A stretch of 64,000 bases of DNA, taken from Viridibacillus soli. Lineage in GTDB: Bacteria > Bacillota > Bacilli > Bacillales_A > Planococcaceae. The stretch covers positions 1-64,000 of the forward strand of contig NZ_JAEOAH010000023.1 of NCBI RefSeq assembly GCF_016612995.1, read 5' to 3'. The position numbers and the translations under genes were made by a program. The notes beneath the pieces are model-generated. The model saw nothing but the letters and a program-made list of their open reading frames with translations. It was not told the origin of the DNA and did not search any database. Shown here piece by piece: positions 37,570 to 47,291 of this stretch (its first letter is position 1; every line of letters starts with the position of its first letter).

Positions 37570-38226
37570 TTATTTCTCTTCAGGTAATTGGAACTGAGCT
37601 TCTACGCGGTAAATTGGTTGACCTTTTGCAGAGAATTTCTCTTCGTATTCAGTCATAATATTATCCTCAGGCATTTCCACATGTAAATCTAGTGAGACAT
37701 ACTCAAGTTTCATACCATATTGTGACATACTAACTAAAGAATACTCAAATAGGCCACGGTTATCCGTTTTGAAGTGAATTTCACCGTGATCAGGTAAAAT
37801 ATTCTCATAAATTTTCAAGAAGCCTTCATGTGTTAATCTTCTTTTTGCATGGCGTGTTTTTGGCCATGGATCAGAGAAGTTTAAATATACGCAATCCACA
37901 TCCGTTTTCCCGAAAAATTCCTCTAAATCTGCACCGTTTACTTTTAATAAACGTAAGTTAGCTGGCTGACCTGCAGCTTGTACTTTTTCAACTGCTTTTA
38001 CGATGACACTATCGAAAAGTTCAATACCGATATAGTTAATCTCTGGATTAGCAAGCGCCATTCCTGTGATAAATTGACCTTTACCTGTTCCTACTTCAAT
38101 ATGCAATGGATTGTCATTATTAAATACTTCATTCCATTTGCCTTTTTGCTCTTCAGGATTTGGAACGACGATGTCTGGGTGACTTGCGATAAATTCTTCA
38201 GCCCATGGTTTATGTCGAAGTCTCAA
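37570..38226 (-). CDS. trmB: tRNA (guanine-N7)-methyltransferase
   Basis: A 218-residue SAM enzyme that forms m7G46 in the variable loop of tRNAs. It has the SAM motif [22 protein letters not shown], and the substrate-binding [16 protein letters not shown] characteristic of TrmB. The start is TTG (38226) with GAGG seven bases upstream. It lies downstream of the ytlR lipid kinase, as in B. subtilis (ytmQ). Confidence 0.97.
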   Translation of the reverse strand: MRLRHKPWAEEFIASHPDIVVPNPEEQKGKWNEVFNNDNPLHIEVGTGKGQFITGMALANPEINYIGIELFDSVIVKAVEKVQAAGQPANLRLLKVNGADLEEFFGKTDVDCVYLNFSDPWPKTRHAKRRLTHEGFLKIYENILPDHGEIHFKTDNRGLFEYSLVSMSQYGMKLEYVSLDLHVEMPEDNIMTEYEEKFSAKGQPIYRVEAQFQLPEEK

Positions 38227-38292
38227 TTGCTTTCCTCATTTCTGTTATTTCGTATGTTCAACTTCTCATTATTAAAGAAAGCCGTACATTCG

Positions 38293-39228
38293 TCAAGAAG
38301 TCTTTCTTGCTAGATGCCATGCATGATGCATAACACCGAAGTGAATACGCTGATTTTTTTCCGTAATACCAGCAAATTCACCGTCTGTATGACCAATAAC
38401 TTCACCGTGAATGTCCACTTCAAATGCCTCACCTGAATACTGTTGCACTGCTTTAATTCCCGTATGTTTGCCAAAAAACACTGTACTAAAAAGTAGCAAT
38501 AATTTTAAACGTGAAATGTTATAAATAATCGTCAACTCAATGTTGTGATCACTTGGATTGGAGGAAGGCGAAATTTTCATTCCTCCACCAAAATATGGCT
38601 GATTACTTGCCACTACAAGCCAAACATTGTCATATACTTGTTCTTCCCCATTATGTATAACCTTAATCGAAAACGTTTTAAAACGATTCAAAGCCTTTAG
38701 TAAAAAAAAGACATATGTCAGTTTCCCTAAACGGAAAAAATTAAAATATCGCTTAAGCTTTGATTCATTTGAAATCTTGGATATATATGCATCGAAGCCG
38801 ATTCCTGCATTATTAATATAATAAAGTGTCTCATCATTCTTTTGCAGAACACCTATATCCATCACTTTAGCATTACTATGTTGCTGGGTGAATCTGACTA
38901 TTTCTGACGCTTCTGTAAATGTTTCATACCCTCGTCCAAAGTCATTGCCAGAGCCTGCACTGATTGCTCCGATATAAACTTCACCAGTAGTTATAACGCC
39001 TTGTACAACTTCATGAACAGTGCCATCCCCGCCAATTGCGATTAATAAATGCTTGTCAGAAAATTTCGTGGCAATGGTTGCATAGCGCTTAGCAATTTCG
39101 GTTGCATGGCCCGGATATTCTGTATACTCTAGTTTGTATGGTATTTGTAATGATTTTCTTAGATTCTTCCATTTTCGCTTAGCAGCACCATTTCCCGCCT
39201 TTTCATTAATGATAAAAACAACTTTCAC
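38293..39228 (-). CDS. ytlR: Diacylglycerol-kinase-family lipid kinase YtlR
   Basis: A 311-residue protein with the DAGK catalytic domain: FIINEKAGNGAAKRKW at the N-terminus, the nucleotide loop IAIGGDGTVHEVVQG, and AGSGNDFGRG. The C-terminal beta-rich domain carries FGGGMKISPSSNPSDH. It would phosphorylate a lipid or sphingoid-like substrate at the membrane. Start GTG overlaps the upstream gene's stop as GTGA, so the two are translationally coupled. Confidence 0.9.
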   Translation of the reverse strand: MKVVFIINEKAGNGAAKRKWKNLRKSLQIPYKLEYTEYPGHATEIAKRYATIATKFSDKHLLIAIGGDGTVHEVVQGVITTGEVYIGAISAGSGNDFGRGYETFTEASEIVRFTQQHSNAKVMDIGVLQKNDETLYYINNAGIGFDAYISKISNESKLKRYFNFFRLGKLTYVFFLLKALNRFKTFSIKVIHNGEEQVYDNVWLVVASNQPYFGGGMKISPSSNPSDHNIELTIIYNISRLKLLLLFSTVFFGKHTGIKAVQQYSGEAFEVDIHGEVIGHTDGEFAGITEKNQRIHFGVMHHAWHLARKTS

Positions 39229-40247
39229 TTATCGTTTTCTGCTTCCTTCATATCCCAATCCGTGCGATGGAATGATGTTGTTTGCACCGTGTTTAATAGG
39301 GTTTGGGCTGCTTTAAATTGCATATGCTTCATTGGTGAAGGATTTCTTTTCAATTGTGAAAACCATTCAGGAAATTTACGTTTATCAATAAAATTAACCC
39401 CATAAGTAGAACCAGGGTAATCGATATAACCGTTGCGGGATAGCACAATTTTATGAATCGGTATATCGATTTGATCATGACTAAATAATTGTTTCAAAAT
39501 AGATTCCATACGCTTTAAGCTAATTAATGGGCTTAATACTTTTTTATCTGTCTTACCAACCTTTTTAAGCCAAAAACGATCGCCACTACCGATAAATGCA
39601 GCTTGATCTTCCTCTTCTAGCACTTGAATACAAAGACAATCTGTCGGAGTTAGTAAAATAATCCCCATCTCAATCGGCGCTTTTTTCAATTGGAAAATAG
39701 GATAGTAAAATAATAAATAACTGTCAGGAAGATTTTGAGTTAATGCTCTTAATAATGAATCACGATGGTATTTTGGATCAACATATGATTTTTCTCTTAA
39801 AGTGGAACTAGCCCATTTCAATTGAAAATGGAATAGTTGATCGATATACATACGCTTTAATTCTTCCATAGATTGAGGGTGATATAAAATATTCGGCTCA
39901 AAATCCAGTGTCGATAATTCCTCAGGTATGTCATCCCCATCCATTTCTTTATGATGCGGAATTCCTTCTTGCCATTCGTCATCCTGCTCATGCTCTTGTT
40001 CCCAAGGCTGTTCTTTCTTTTTGCGCGAGAATGAAAACATTTTTTTAAAAAAATGATTACGCGATTTTTCTTCAACTTCCTCAGTCTCATTCTCATGCTT
40101 CCAATGTGATAAGTCCTCACCAGATTCCCATTCTTTTTTCATACGCTCCCATTGCATTAGTTTCAATCGTACAAATTGGGTTGGATAGCGTTTTAAATCG
40201 ATTTGATAGCGTGAAGTATAATCTTGTAGCTTAACTAGTTGTGCCAT
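39225..40247 (-). CDS. Conserved hypothetical protein, YtlQ-like
   Basis: A 340-residue soluble protein. An N-terminal helical region (RYPTQFVRLKLMQWERMKKEW) is followed by a highly acidic, low-complexity linker (about 60-115, EQEHEQDDEWQEG). The C-terminal half reads SYLLFYYPIFQLKKAPIEMG and HKIVLSRNGYID, reminiscent of nuclease-related (NERD-like) folds without clear catalytic residues. GGGAGG ten bases before the ATG at 40247 decides the start. It is coupled to ytlR. The position matches B. subtilis ytlQ; function is unknown. Confidence 0.75.
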   Translation of the reverse strand: MAQLVKLQDYTSRYQIDLKRYPTQFVRLKLMQWERMKKEWESGEDLSHWKHENETEEVEEKSRNHFFKKMFSFSRKKKEQPWEQEHEQDDEWQEGIPHHKEMDGDDIPEELSTLDFEPNILYHPQSMEELKRMYIDQLFHFQLKWASSTLREKSYVDPKYHRDSLLRALTQNLPDSYLLFYYPIFQLKKAPIEMGIILLTPTDCLCIQVLEEEDQAAFIGSGDRFWLKKVGKTDKKVLSPLISLKRMESILKQLFSHDQIDIPIHKIVLSRNGYIDYPGSTYGVNFIDKRKFPEWFSQLKRNPSPMKHMQFKAAQTLLNTVQTTSFHRTDWDMKEAENDK

Positions 40248-40332
40248 TCTATGCGTACCTCCCAAATTTATTTCGTTCAAAAGTAGGATTATCTTTACTG
40301 CTTTATGTCTTTATTCTACATGAGGATAGCAA

Positions 40333-40369
40333 AAAAAAATAGAGAAGGCATTTCTTTTGCCTACTCTAC
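40333..40369 (-). terminator. Terminator of dat
   Basis: TAGAGTAGGC / GCCTTCTCTA (one mismatch) with TTTTTTTTT following on the minus strand. Confidence 0.88.
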
Positions 40370-40385
40370 CCCCTTATTTTGTAAA

Positions 40386-41237
40386 TTAAAAAGTCACTAG
40401 TTGTTGGATACGCGCTTCAAAAGCCGCTTGTAATTTTCTAGTCCACTCACCAGGTGTACCTTTACCTATTTTATAATCATCAATTTGAATAATTGGTGTT
40501 ACTTCTGCGCTTGTTGAAGACATAAAGAATTCATCCATCGCTACAGCTTGGTCTGTTGTAAATGATTCTTCTTTTACTGGCAAGCCAATTTCCACGCAAA
40601 GAGACATAATCACTCTTCTAGTAATACCATTTAAAATTAAATTAGTTGTTGGATGTGTGTAAAGCACACCGTCTTTTATACCATAAAGATTTGATGATGA
40701 ACCTTCCGTTACGATATCACCACGATGTTGGACAGCTTCAAAACAACCTGCTTGTTGAGCTGTTTCTTTTGCTAATACATTACCGAGCAAATTCAAACTT
40801 TTTATATCACAGCGTAACCAACGAATGTCTTCTACAAATTTAGCTTTTACACCTTGCTCAAAATGTTCGAATGGACGCTCCCCTGCCACTGTATAAGCGA
40901 TAAAAACGGGTTCTGTAGCTGTTGTTGGAAAAGCGTGTGCTCGTGGTGAAGAGCCACGTGTAATTTGAAAATAGACATGGCCATCAACGATTTGATTATC
41001 TTCAATCAGATCATACAGCATTTTATGGAGAACATCCTTCGTATATGGGATAACTAGTTTAATTTTATCCGCACTTTCATAAAAACGATCGATATGCTCT
41101 GTTACCGTAAACATTAAACTGCTATAAATTTTAATTACTTCATAAATTCCGTCACCAAATTGGTAGCCACGGTCTTCTACAGAAAGATGAATTTCTTCCT
41201 CTTTTACTAAACGATCATTCCAAAGTATTGTTGTCAT
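40386..41237 (-). CDS. dat: D-alanine (D-amino acid) aminotransferase
   Basis: A 283-residue fold-type IV PLP enzyme interconverting D-alanine and D-glutamate for cell-wall synthesis. The PLP lysine is K146 in CDIKSLNLLGN. Also present are EDRGYQFGDGIYEVI at the start, QITRGSSPRAH, and the phosphate-binding TEGSSSNLYG region. AAGGAG is eight bases before the ATG. It sits near pepV as in B. subtilis, but a beta-helix exoprotein gene separates the two. Confidence 0.97.
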   Translation of the reverse strand: MTTILWNDRLVKEEEIHLSVEDRGYQFGDGIYEVIKIYSSLMFTVTEHIDRFYESADKIKLVIPYTKDVLHKMLYDLIEDNQIVDGHVYFQITRGSSPRAHAFPTTATEPVFIAYTVAGERPFEHFEQGVKAKFVEDIRWLRCDIKSLNLLGNVLAKETAQQAGCFEAVQHRGDIVTEGSSSNLYGIKDGVLYTHPTTNLILNGITRRVIMSLCVEIGLPVKEESFTTDQAVAMDEFFMSSTSAEVTPIIQIDDYKIGKGTPGEWTRKLQAAFEARIQQLVTF

Positions 41238-41310
41238 TCAAGCATCTCCTTATGTTGTTTCTATGCATTTGCTGCTCTTAGTTATATGCATCATTATTAT
41301 CATAATAATC

Positions 41311-41351
41311 ACAAAAGTGCAATGAATACGTACGCTTCATTGCACTTTTTT
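41311..41351. terminator. Terminator after beta-helix gene
   Basis: GTGCAATGAA / TTCATTGCAC, ten perfect pairs, flanked by A and T runs; works for the minus-strand gene ending at 41372. Confidence 0.9.
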
Positions 41352-41371
41352 ACATCGGAACCGAGCGACTT

Positions 41372-42598
41372 TTAATACTCAGTAATATATATTTTCTCAG
41401 GCTTTAAGAGATTTTGGAATGCCTCATTCGATATGCGGATGAAGAATTCTTTCATATTATGCCCTTTATTCATTTCTAATGCTTTTTTATTTTTTTCACT
41501 TAAGTCATTAAAAATTGGTTCATAATCTTCGCCAGTACCATTATTTTGCCAAACCATAAATTGCATTGGACGGTTCACATTAGTAAATACATTATTTTGA
41601 AAAGTTGGATTAACCGCACCGCTAGCTAAAATGCCACGTAAACTTACTTTACCATCATTTATATTTGTAAATGTGTTATTTTCAATGACTGAATTTGACC
41701 AGTTCATAACACGAATAGCATCCGAACGTGTATTGGAAATCTTATTATTTCGAATAATAATATGATCATGGTATTTACCACCGGAATATTTATGTGTACC
41801 TATTGCTCGATCAACCTTATTGAATGTATTGTTTTCCATTCGAACATTAAAGTTTGGTTGTGCATCGAATTTACTCCAAATTTGACTCCATCCACCTGTT
41901 GAAGCATCTGGTGTATCTATATTGATGGCTTCTTTATTGTACCCTTCATATTTTTTCGAACCATCAAATGTACAATTTTCTACAACTACATTTTTGGAAG
42001 CATCTAATTCTATAAAGTGGCCTGAATACATATTTTTAAATGTGAGATTACTTATCTCCACATTTTGGTTATGACCCATAATAATTGAGATAGCACCTAG
42101 ATCATACTTCATATCGATTGTTACTTGCCCTTCTCCAATCAATGAAATATTCTTTTCTCCATTAAATTTCCCGTATGCATCATCTTCTCTTGCTTTCGAT
42201 GGGCGCACTAATTGGAATATTGATTTTGACGGCTTCATTTTAGATGTGCCGGTTTTTTTTCCTTTTATAATTTTAACACCATCGTTAAATTCTATCGTAA
42301 CGTTAGATGCTACATACAAAGCATTTGTAATCGTATATGTACCCTTCTCCAAGATAAGCTTACCGCCACCCGTTTTTTCTAACTTTTCGAGATATGATCG
42401 TAACATATAATATTGCTCTGTATAATCGTTATATGTAGAATAATTCATCAGATTCTTATTGAGAGGCTCTGATGAAGGTGAAACCGTGTAGACAGGTTTT
42501 TCAGTTGCATCCGCTGTCGTAGATGTTATGTATGTTAGTAAACTAAAGAATAGAACTGTTGCTACGATTAAAAGACTGTTTTTTCTCAAATTAGACAT
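41372..42598 (-). CDS. Secreted right-handed beta-helix protein
   Basis: About 408 residues with an N-terminal signal peptide or anchor (SLLIVATVLFFSLLTYITSTTADA). The rest is a pectate-lyase-like beta-helix: successive coils NVTIEFNDGVKI, NVEISNLTFKNM, NVVVENCTFDGS, NFNVRMENNTFNK and SVIENNTFTNI, the pattern of periplasmic/secreted polysaccharide lyases and epimerases. No specific catalytic triad could be assigned. The preferred start is the ATG at 42598 (GGAG 11 bases upstream). It has its own flanking terminators and breaks the dat-pepV neighbourhood, suggesting insertion. Confidence 0.8.
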   Translation of the reverse strand: MSNLRKNSLLIVATVLFFSLLTYITSTTADATEKPVYTVSPSSEPLNKNLMNYSTYNDYTEQYYMLRSYLEKLEKTGGGKLILEKGTYTITNALYVASNVTIEFNDGVKIIKGKKTGTSKMKPSKSIFQLVRPSKAREDDAYGKFNGEKNISLIGEGQVTIDMKYDLGAISIIMGHNQNVEISNLTFKNMYSGHFIELDASKNVVVENCTFDGSKKYEGYNKEAINIDTPDASTGGWSQIWSKFDAQPNFNVRMENNTFNKVDRAIGTHKYSGGKYHDHIIIRNNKISNTRSDAIRVMNWSNSVIENNTFTNINDGKVSLRGILASGAVNPTFQNNVFTNVNRPMQFMVWQNNGTGEDYEPIFNDLSEKNKKALEMNKGHNMKEFFIRISNEAFQNLLKPEKIYITEY

Positions 42599-42637
42599 TG
42601 ATTTAATAGCTCCTTTTATCTTAAAAGTAATATTCAA

Positions 42638-42670
42638 CAAACCCCCATCCAAATAATTGAAAGGGGGTTA
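42638..42670 (-). terminator. Terminator of pepV
   Basis: AACCCCC / GGGGGTT over a 16-base loop; followed on the minus strand by TGTTGAATATTACTTTT, a weak T tract. Confidence 0.55.
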
Positions 42671-42714
42671 ATAATTAGTCTACTATATTTTCCCGCTTCA
42701 AAAAAGGTAAAAAT

Positions 42715-44106
42715 TTATTTTGTTGCTAATTCAACGATAGCATCTGCATAAATGGCAGCTGCTTTTACTAAGTTTTCAACTACTACAAACTCATCCGCTT
42801 GGTGGGCGATATCTGGTTCACCAGGGAATAACATACCGAATGCCACACCTGTTTTTAATTCACGGGCATATGTGCCACCACCGATTGATAATAATTCAGC
42901 TTTTTCTCCGGTATTGCGTTCATAAACTTTAAACAACTTTTGAATTAGCTCTTCTTTTTCATCTACATAATGCGGCTCAGAGTTTTCTGGGATATCTAAA
43001 GCAAATCCAGCTTTTGCAAGGTTTTCTTGAACTGCTGTTATTTTCTCATCATATGGATATGTGACAGAATAGCGCATACTTACTTGCACTTCCCCACCTT
43101 TACCCGCAGTAAATTCTATAACTCCCGCATTGAAGGTTGTGTCACCCGACATATCATCATTAAAAGCCAGTCCTAATGCATGACCACGCGTTTCTTCGCC
43201 AAAGGCTGTTACTAGAAATTGAACAAATTCTTTCGACTGGGGTGATGTTAATACAGTGTTCAAAAATGCCGCTAATTTAACTGCTGCATTGACACCTGCA
43301 TCTGGCTCCATTGCATGTGCAGATTTCCCTTTAACAGAAACAGTGAAGACATCTCCTGCTTTTTCAATCACACCTTGTAAATTCTCATTTTGTAAATACG
43401 CATGGAATGCTAATTCAAAATCAGCTGACACATTTTGAATCATTGCTTCGGCAAAATCAGGTACCATATTCGTACGGCGTCCTGCTTTTAAAGAAATTAA
43501 TTGTTCGTTTTTAGACGATTTTTGCTGCTGGCTAAATACTAATACAGCAATCCCTTTTTCTGCATTAATAATTGGAAAATCAGCATCTGGTGCAAACCCT
43601 AATGTTGGCATTTCTTCTTTTTCAAAATAACGATTTACACAACGGAATCCTGTTTCTTCATCAGAACCAATGATTAATCGAACACGGCGATCTAATTGGA
43701 TCCCCGCATCTTTTACCATTTTCATCGCCAGCCAAGCAGCCATTGTTGGTCCTTTATCATCAATTGCTCCGCGTCCAAATAATTTACCATCTTCCACAGC
43801 GCCACCAAATGGCGGATGTACCCAATCACTACCCGCAGGCACAACATCTACGTGACAAAGGATTCCAACTAATTCTTCACCAGAGCCCATTTCAATATGA
43901 CCAGCCATATTGTCGATATTTTTTGTAACTAAGCCTTGATCTTCACCTTTTTGTAACAACCATTTCATCGCTTTTAATGGTCCCACTCCAAATGGTGCAT
44001 CTTCAGAAATAGTTGCTTCATCTAAAACACTTTCTATTTGCACTAATTCCTGTAGCTCTTTTATTAATTCATCTTGTCGTGCTTCAGCTTGTTTTAACCA
44101 GTTCAT
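42715..44106 (-). CDS. pepV: Dipeptidase PepV (M20 family)
   Basis: A 463-residue zinc dipeptidase. Metal ligands lie in GILCHVDVVPAGSDW, GRGAIDDKGP and the catalytic GSDEETGFRC. A lid domain (about 185-380) has VSVKGKSAHAMEP, and the final histidine is near FPGEPDIAHQADEF. It releases amino acids from dipeptides in the cytosol. GGGAGG precedes the ATG. It corresponds to B. subtilis ytjP. Confidence 0.96.
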   Translation of the reverse strand: MNWLKQAEARQDELIKELQELVQIESVLDEATISEDAPFGVGPLKAMKWLLQKGEDQGLVTKNIDNMAGHIEMGSGEELVGILCHVDVVPAGSDWVHPPFGGAVEDGKLFGRGAIDDKGPTMAAWLAMKMVKDAGIQLDRRVRLIIGSDEETGFRCVNRYFEKEEMPTLGFAPDADFPIINAEKGIAVLVFSQQQKSSKNEQLISLKAGRRTNMVPDFAEAMIQNVSADFELAFHAYLQNENLQGVIEKAGDVFTVSVKGKSAHAMEPDAGVNAAVKLAAFLNTVLTSPQSKEFVQFLVTAFGEETRGHALGLAFNDDMSGDTTFNAGVIEFTAGKGGEVQVSMRYSVTYPYDEKITAVQENLAKAGFALDIPENSEPHYVDEKEELIQKLFKVYERNTGEKAELLSIGGGTYARELKTGVAFGMLFPGEPDIAHQADEFVVVENLVKAAAIYADAIVELATK

Positions 44107-44448
44107 TTAAATTCCTCCCTACACTTCTTGAGTCTATTTTACACCTTACTCGTTCTACGAAGATAGAAATAACATACCGTTTAACAAAACACGAACATTT
44201 TACCAATAGACCCATTAAATAATTCGTTAATAACTATGAACATCCTGTTACAACTTTGTAAATGTAAACAAAATGATGGAAAAGTACAACGTTTTTCGCT
44301 ATAATTGAATTGTCAGATAATCATATTCTGACCAACAACTAAGAGAAGGGGATGTCTAAGGCAAACGAAAACAAGCCTGAAATACCTCGCAAATATTGTC
44401 GTCCGCTAGTCTTTGCCATGAGAATTAAGATGAAGGAGTGGTTCAACC
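44107..44448. other. Divergent intergenic region pepV/ytzE
   Basis: Contains a TATAAT (44300-44305) that could serve a rightward promoter for ytzE, without a good -35. A 37-codon frame beginning at the ATG at 44352 stays open and overlaps the ytzE start, but its AAGGGG abuts the ATG directly, so translation is doubtful. Nothing else was found. Confidence 0.35.
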
Positions 44449-44670
44449 TTGAAACCAACTACTGATCGGATGCTCAATCGTATTAAAGATGTGTATATGT
44501 ACATTCTTAGCAATGGGACTGTATCGACACAGGATTTAGTCGATGAATTCGGCATCACTCCTCGCACCATTCAAAGAGATTTGAATGTGTTAGCCTTTAA
44601 TGACTTGATAGAAAGCCCAAGTCGAGGTAACTGGACAACGACGCGTAAAAAAGTGAAAATGACATCTTAG
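44449..44670 (+). CDS. ytzE: DeoR-type HTH regulator YtzE
   Basis: A 73-residue protein consisting only of a DeoR-type helix-turn-helix: NGTVSTQDLVDEFGITPRTI with the recognition helix PRTIQRDLNVL. No effector domain follows, as in B. subtilis YtzE. The TTG at 44449 has AAGGAG ten bases upstream and gives the MKPTTDRM start; an ATG at 44470 is an alternative. The regulon is unknown. A terminator lies in the convergent space with rsuA. Confidence 0.88.
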   Translation: MKPTTDRMLNRIKDVYMYILSNGTVSTQDLVDEFGITPRTIQRDLNVLAFNDLIESPSRGNWTTTRKKVKMTS

Positions 44671-44796
44671 AAAGATTCGACGAGTTTGATCTCACGCTTT
44701 TCGTTGAACACGACGTTTAACTAATTGCCTTAACTAGATTTAACATGCTGATGGTAAAACGTCCTCACAAATGAACTTCCATATTTATTAATATGT

Positions 44797-44839
44797 AAAA
44801 AAGAATGACCATGCTGCGTCGCTTGGTCATTCTTTTTGT
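44797..44839. terminator. Bidirectional terminator ytzE/rsuA
   Basis: AAAGAATGACCA / TGGTCATTCTTT with an 11-base loop, flanked by A and T runs. Confidence 0.88.
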
Positions 44840-44840
44840 T

Positions 44841-45548
44841 TTAAGATTTTAAGCTATTTAATTCTTCTTCCGTCAGCTCTCGGTACTCGCCAAGCGCTAA
44901 CTCCTCATCTAACTGCAATGCGCCCATTGAAAGACGTTTTAAATACGTCACCTTTTTTCCAACAGATTCAAACATACGCTTTACTTGATGAAACTTCCCT
45001 TCAGAAATTGTCAATTCAATTTCAGAGGTAGGGCCTGCATTTAAAATGACTAACTCACCAGGCTTCGTCATATAACCATCTTCTAACATCACACCTTTAG
45101 AAAATGCTTCAATATCCTCTGTCGTTACTTCTCCATCAATTTTTGCATAATAAACTTTAGGTACATGCTTTTTCGGTGACAATAAATTATGCGTCAATGT
45201 ACCATCGTTTGTGATTAGCAGTAACCCTTCTGTATCTTTATCTAAACGACCTACAGGGAACGGTTCAAAATGTGCATGAAATGGTTCTAACAAATCGATT
45301 ACCGTTTGATCATGCAAATCTTCCGTTGCAGAAATGACGCCTGGTGGTTTGTGCATCATTAAATAAATGAATTCTTGATAATGCACGCGCTCTCCTAGTA
45401 CGGATACATTTTGTTCAACGGGATCTACATGTTTTGAAACATCTTTTTCTACTACCCCATCGACCGTTACTGCTTTCATTTTTAGAAGTTGCTTTACTTC
45501 TTTACGTGAGCCGTAGCCCATATTGGATAACAATTTATCTAAACGCAT
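44841..45548 (-). CDS. rsuA: 16S rRNA pseudouridine synthase, RsuA family
   Basis: 235 residues: an N-terminal S4 domain (about 1-45, MRLDKLLSNMGYGSRKEV) and the RsuA/RluB catalytic domain with GRLDKDTEGLLL, catalytic Asp103. It converts a uridine of 16S rRNA to pseudouridine during assembly. A TCCTCC-complementary site precedes the ATG. It starts ten bp downstream of the ytgP stop, so the two are probably co-transcribed. Equivalent to B. subtilis ytzG. Confidence 0.94.
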   Translation of the reverse strand: MRLDKLLSNMGYGSRKEVKQLLKMKAVTVDGVVEKDVSKHVDPVEQNVSVLGERVHYQEFIYLMMHKPPGVISATEDLHDQTVIDLLEPFHAHFEPFPVGRLDKDTEGLLLITNDGTLTHNLLSPKKHVPKVYYAKIDGEVTTEDIEAFSKGVMLEDGYMTKPGELVILNAGPTSEIELTISEGKFHQVKRMFESVGKKVTYLKRLSMGALQLDEELALGEYRELTEEELNSLKS

Positions 45549-45557
45549 TTTTTCCTC

Positions 45558-47165
45558 CTACATACCAAACTTACGTGAAATCCTTGCAATACGTTCCCCT
45601 AATAACTTTTGAGCTAAGCCAATTCGTAGTGAAAGGAAAGCATAAACAACTCCCCCTACACATGAACAAATTACTACATATATTAGCGCTAACCCCTTAG
45701 AAGGATCAGGTACGATCAATGTTAACCCTTTATGCACGACAATAACAAATGCAGCCATAATAATAGTTAATACAATAATTAATATTGAACGTCTAATGAC
45801 CATTTTTGATCTATAATCTAGCGCTTTTTTTAATACAACCATATTGATTAGAATAGAAACCGTATAGCCAATCGCAGTTGCTAATATAGCACCTTTTGTT
45901 TGCATCGCTTCTATCAAGGGTATATTAATTGCCAGTTTAATCAAAATACCTGTTAATAAGCTAAAGACAATCCATTTTTGATAGTCAATGCCTTGTAGTA
46001 ATGCCGCAGTTACTTGAAAGAACGCAAATAAAATGGCAACCGGTGCATAGGCAGCTAAAATGCTCGACCCTGCTGCACTATTTGAAAAAAGCACATGGTA
46101 CAAATCAGTAGATAACAGTGAAATACCAACTACAGCTGGTAATGTTATAAACAATAGTATTTGATACGTTTTATCCATTGCATTTATCAACGCACCATGT
46201 TGTTTTTTCGTATAATATTGTGTAATCGTTGGTACTAAAGCCATTGAAAAACCAGTTGCAAGCATAACAGGTATAATGACAATTTTATGTGTATTGAAAT
46301 TTAACATACCAAGATAAATATCCGTTACTTTAGAAAGTCCAATATTCGTCATCGCGGTATTGAATGTCAGCATATCTACCAATTGGAACAGCGGATTAGC
46401 CACCCCAACGAAAACAAATGGAATGGAATAACGAATAACTTCTGAATAAATTTCTTTATATGATAACTTTCCTGAAGAAACACTTTGCGCAAGCTTCAAA
46501 TCAAACTCCGGCTTCAAGCGTTTCCAATAATAATACATGACTATTAATCCTCCGAGTGCTCCGATAAATGCTGAGAACACCGCAAATGACACAGCCGTTT
46601 TGGCCGCACCACTAAATACCTTCATTACTAAAAACGAACCGACTAAAAGTGCAATAATTCGTACAATCTGCTCAACTAATTGCGAAATAGCAGTTGGCTT
46701 CATATGGTCATAGCCTTGGAAGAATCCTCGTAATAAACTCATAAACGGCACGACAATAAGTGCAAAGCTGACCCAACGAATAACTGAAGCTATTTGATCA
46801 ACTGTGAAAATTTGTTCCTCATCTTTAATTACTAAATGTGCAATCGGCGTTGCTAAGAAATAAAGTAATAAAAACGATAAAAAACCCGTGATTGTCATAA
46901 TGAGCAAACCTGATTTCACAAGCCTACGCCCTGATTCATAATCACCGAGACTATTGTATTTCGATACAAATTTTGAAACTGCAATCGGCGCGCCAGAAAT
47001 AGCCACTGACAGCATTATTGTATATGGAATGTAGGCATACGAATATAACGCCACATTTTCTTGCCCAATAATGGCATAAAACGGGAATATGTAGACGAGG
47101 CCAAGTACTTTCGATAAAAACATACCAATTGTTAATATGGCAGTGCCCTTCATTAATGATGACAT
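45558..47165 (-). CDS. ytgP: MATE/MVF flippase-family protein YtgP
   Basis: A 535-residue polytopic membrane protein with about 14 hydrophobic helices, of the polysaccharide-transport (MOP) superfamily. YtgP is the MurJ-type candidate lipid II flippase in Bacillus, partly redundant with Amj. The start is MSSLMKGTAILTIGMFLSK, and PISVSKF-like APIAVSKFVSKY follows the second helix. GGAAGG is five bases before the ATG. It is divergent from ytfP. Confidence 0.92.
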   Translation of the reverse strand: MSSLMKGTAILTIGMFLSKVLGLVYIFPFYAIIGQENVALYSYAYIPYTIMLSVAISGAPIAVSKFVSKYNSLGDYESGRRLVKSGLLIMTITGFLSFLLLYFLATPIAHLVIKDEEQIFTVDQIASVIRWVSFALIVVPFMSLLRGFFQGYDHMKPTAISQLVEQIVRIIALLVGSFLVMKVFSGAAKTAVSFAVFSAFIGALGGLIVMYYYWKRLKPEFDLKLAQSVSSGKLSYKEIYSEVIRYSIPFVFVGVANPLFQLVDMLTFNTAMTNIGLSKVTDIYLGMLNFNTHKIVIIPVMLATGFSMALVPTITQYYTKKQHGALINAMDKTYQILLFITLPAVVGISLLSTDLYHVLFSNSAAGSSILAAYAPVAILFAFFQVTAALLQGIDYQKWIVFSLLTGILIKLAINIPLIEAMQTKGAILATAIGYTVSILINMVVLKKALDYRSKMVIRRSILIIVLTIIMAAFVIVVHKGLTLIVPDPSKGLALIYVVICSCVGGVVYAFLSLRIGLAQKLLGERIARISRKFGM

Positions 47166-47291
47166 AAAAACCTTCCATTCTCCGTAAAACTAATGAACCT
47201 ACATGATAGTTTACAACTCCAAGAACAATTACTCAAATAGTTTATTTAAATCATGTATAATAAATACTAAAAAGAAAGCGAGTTCACATAT

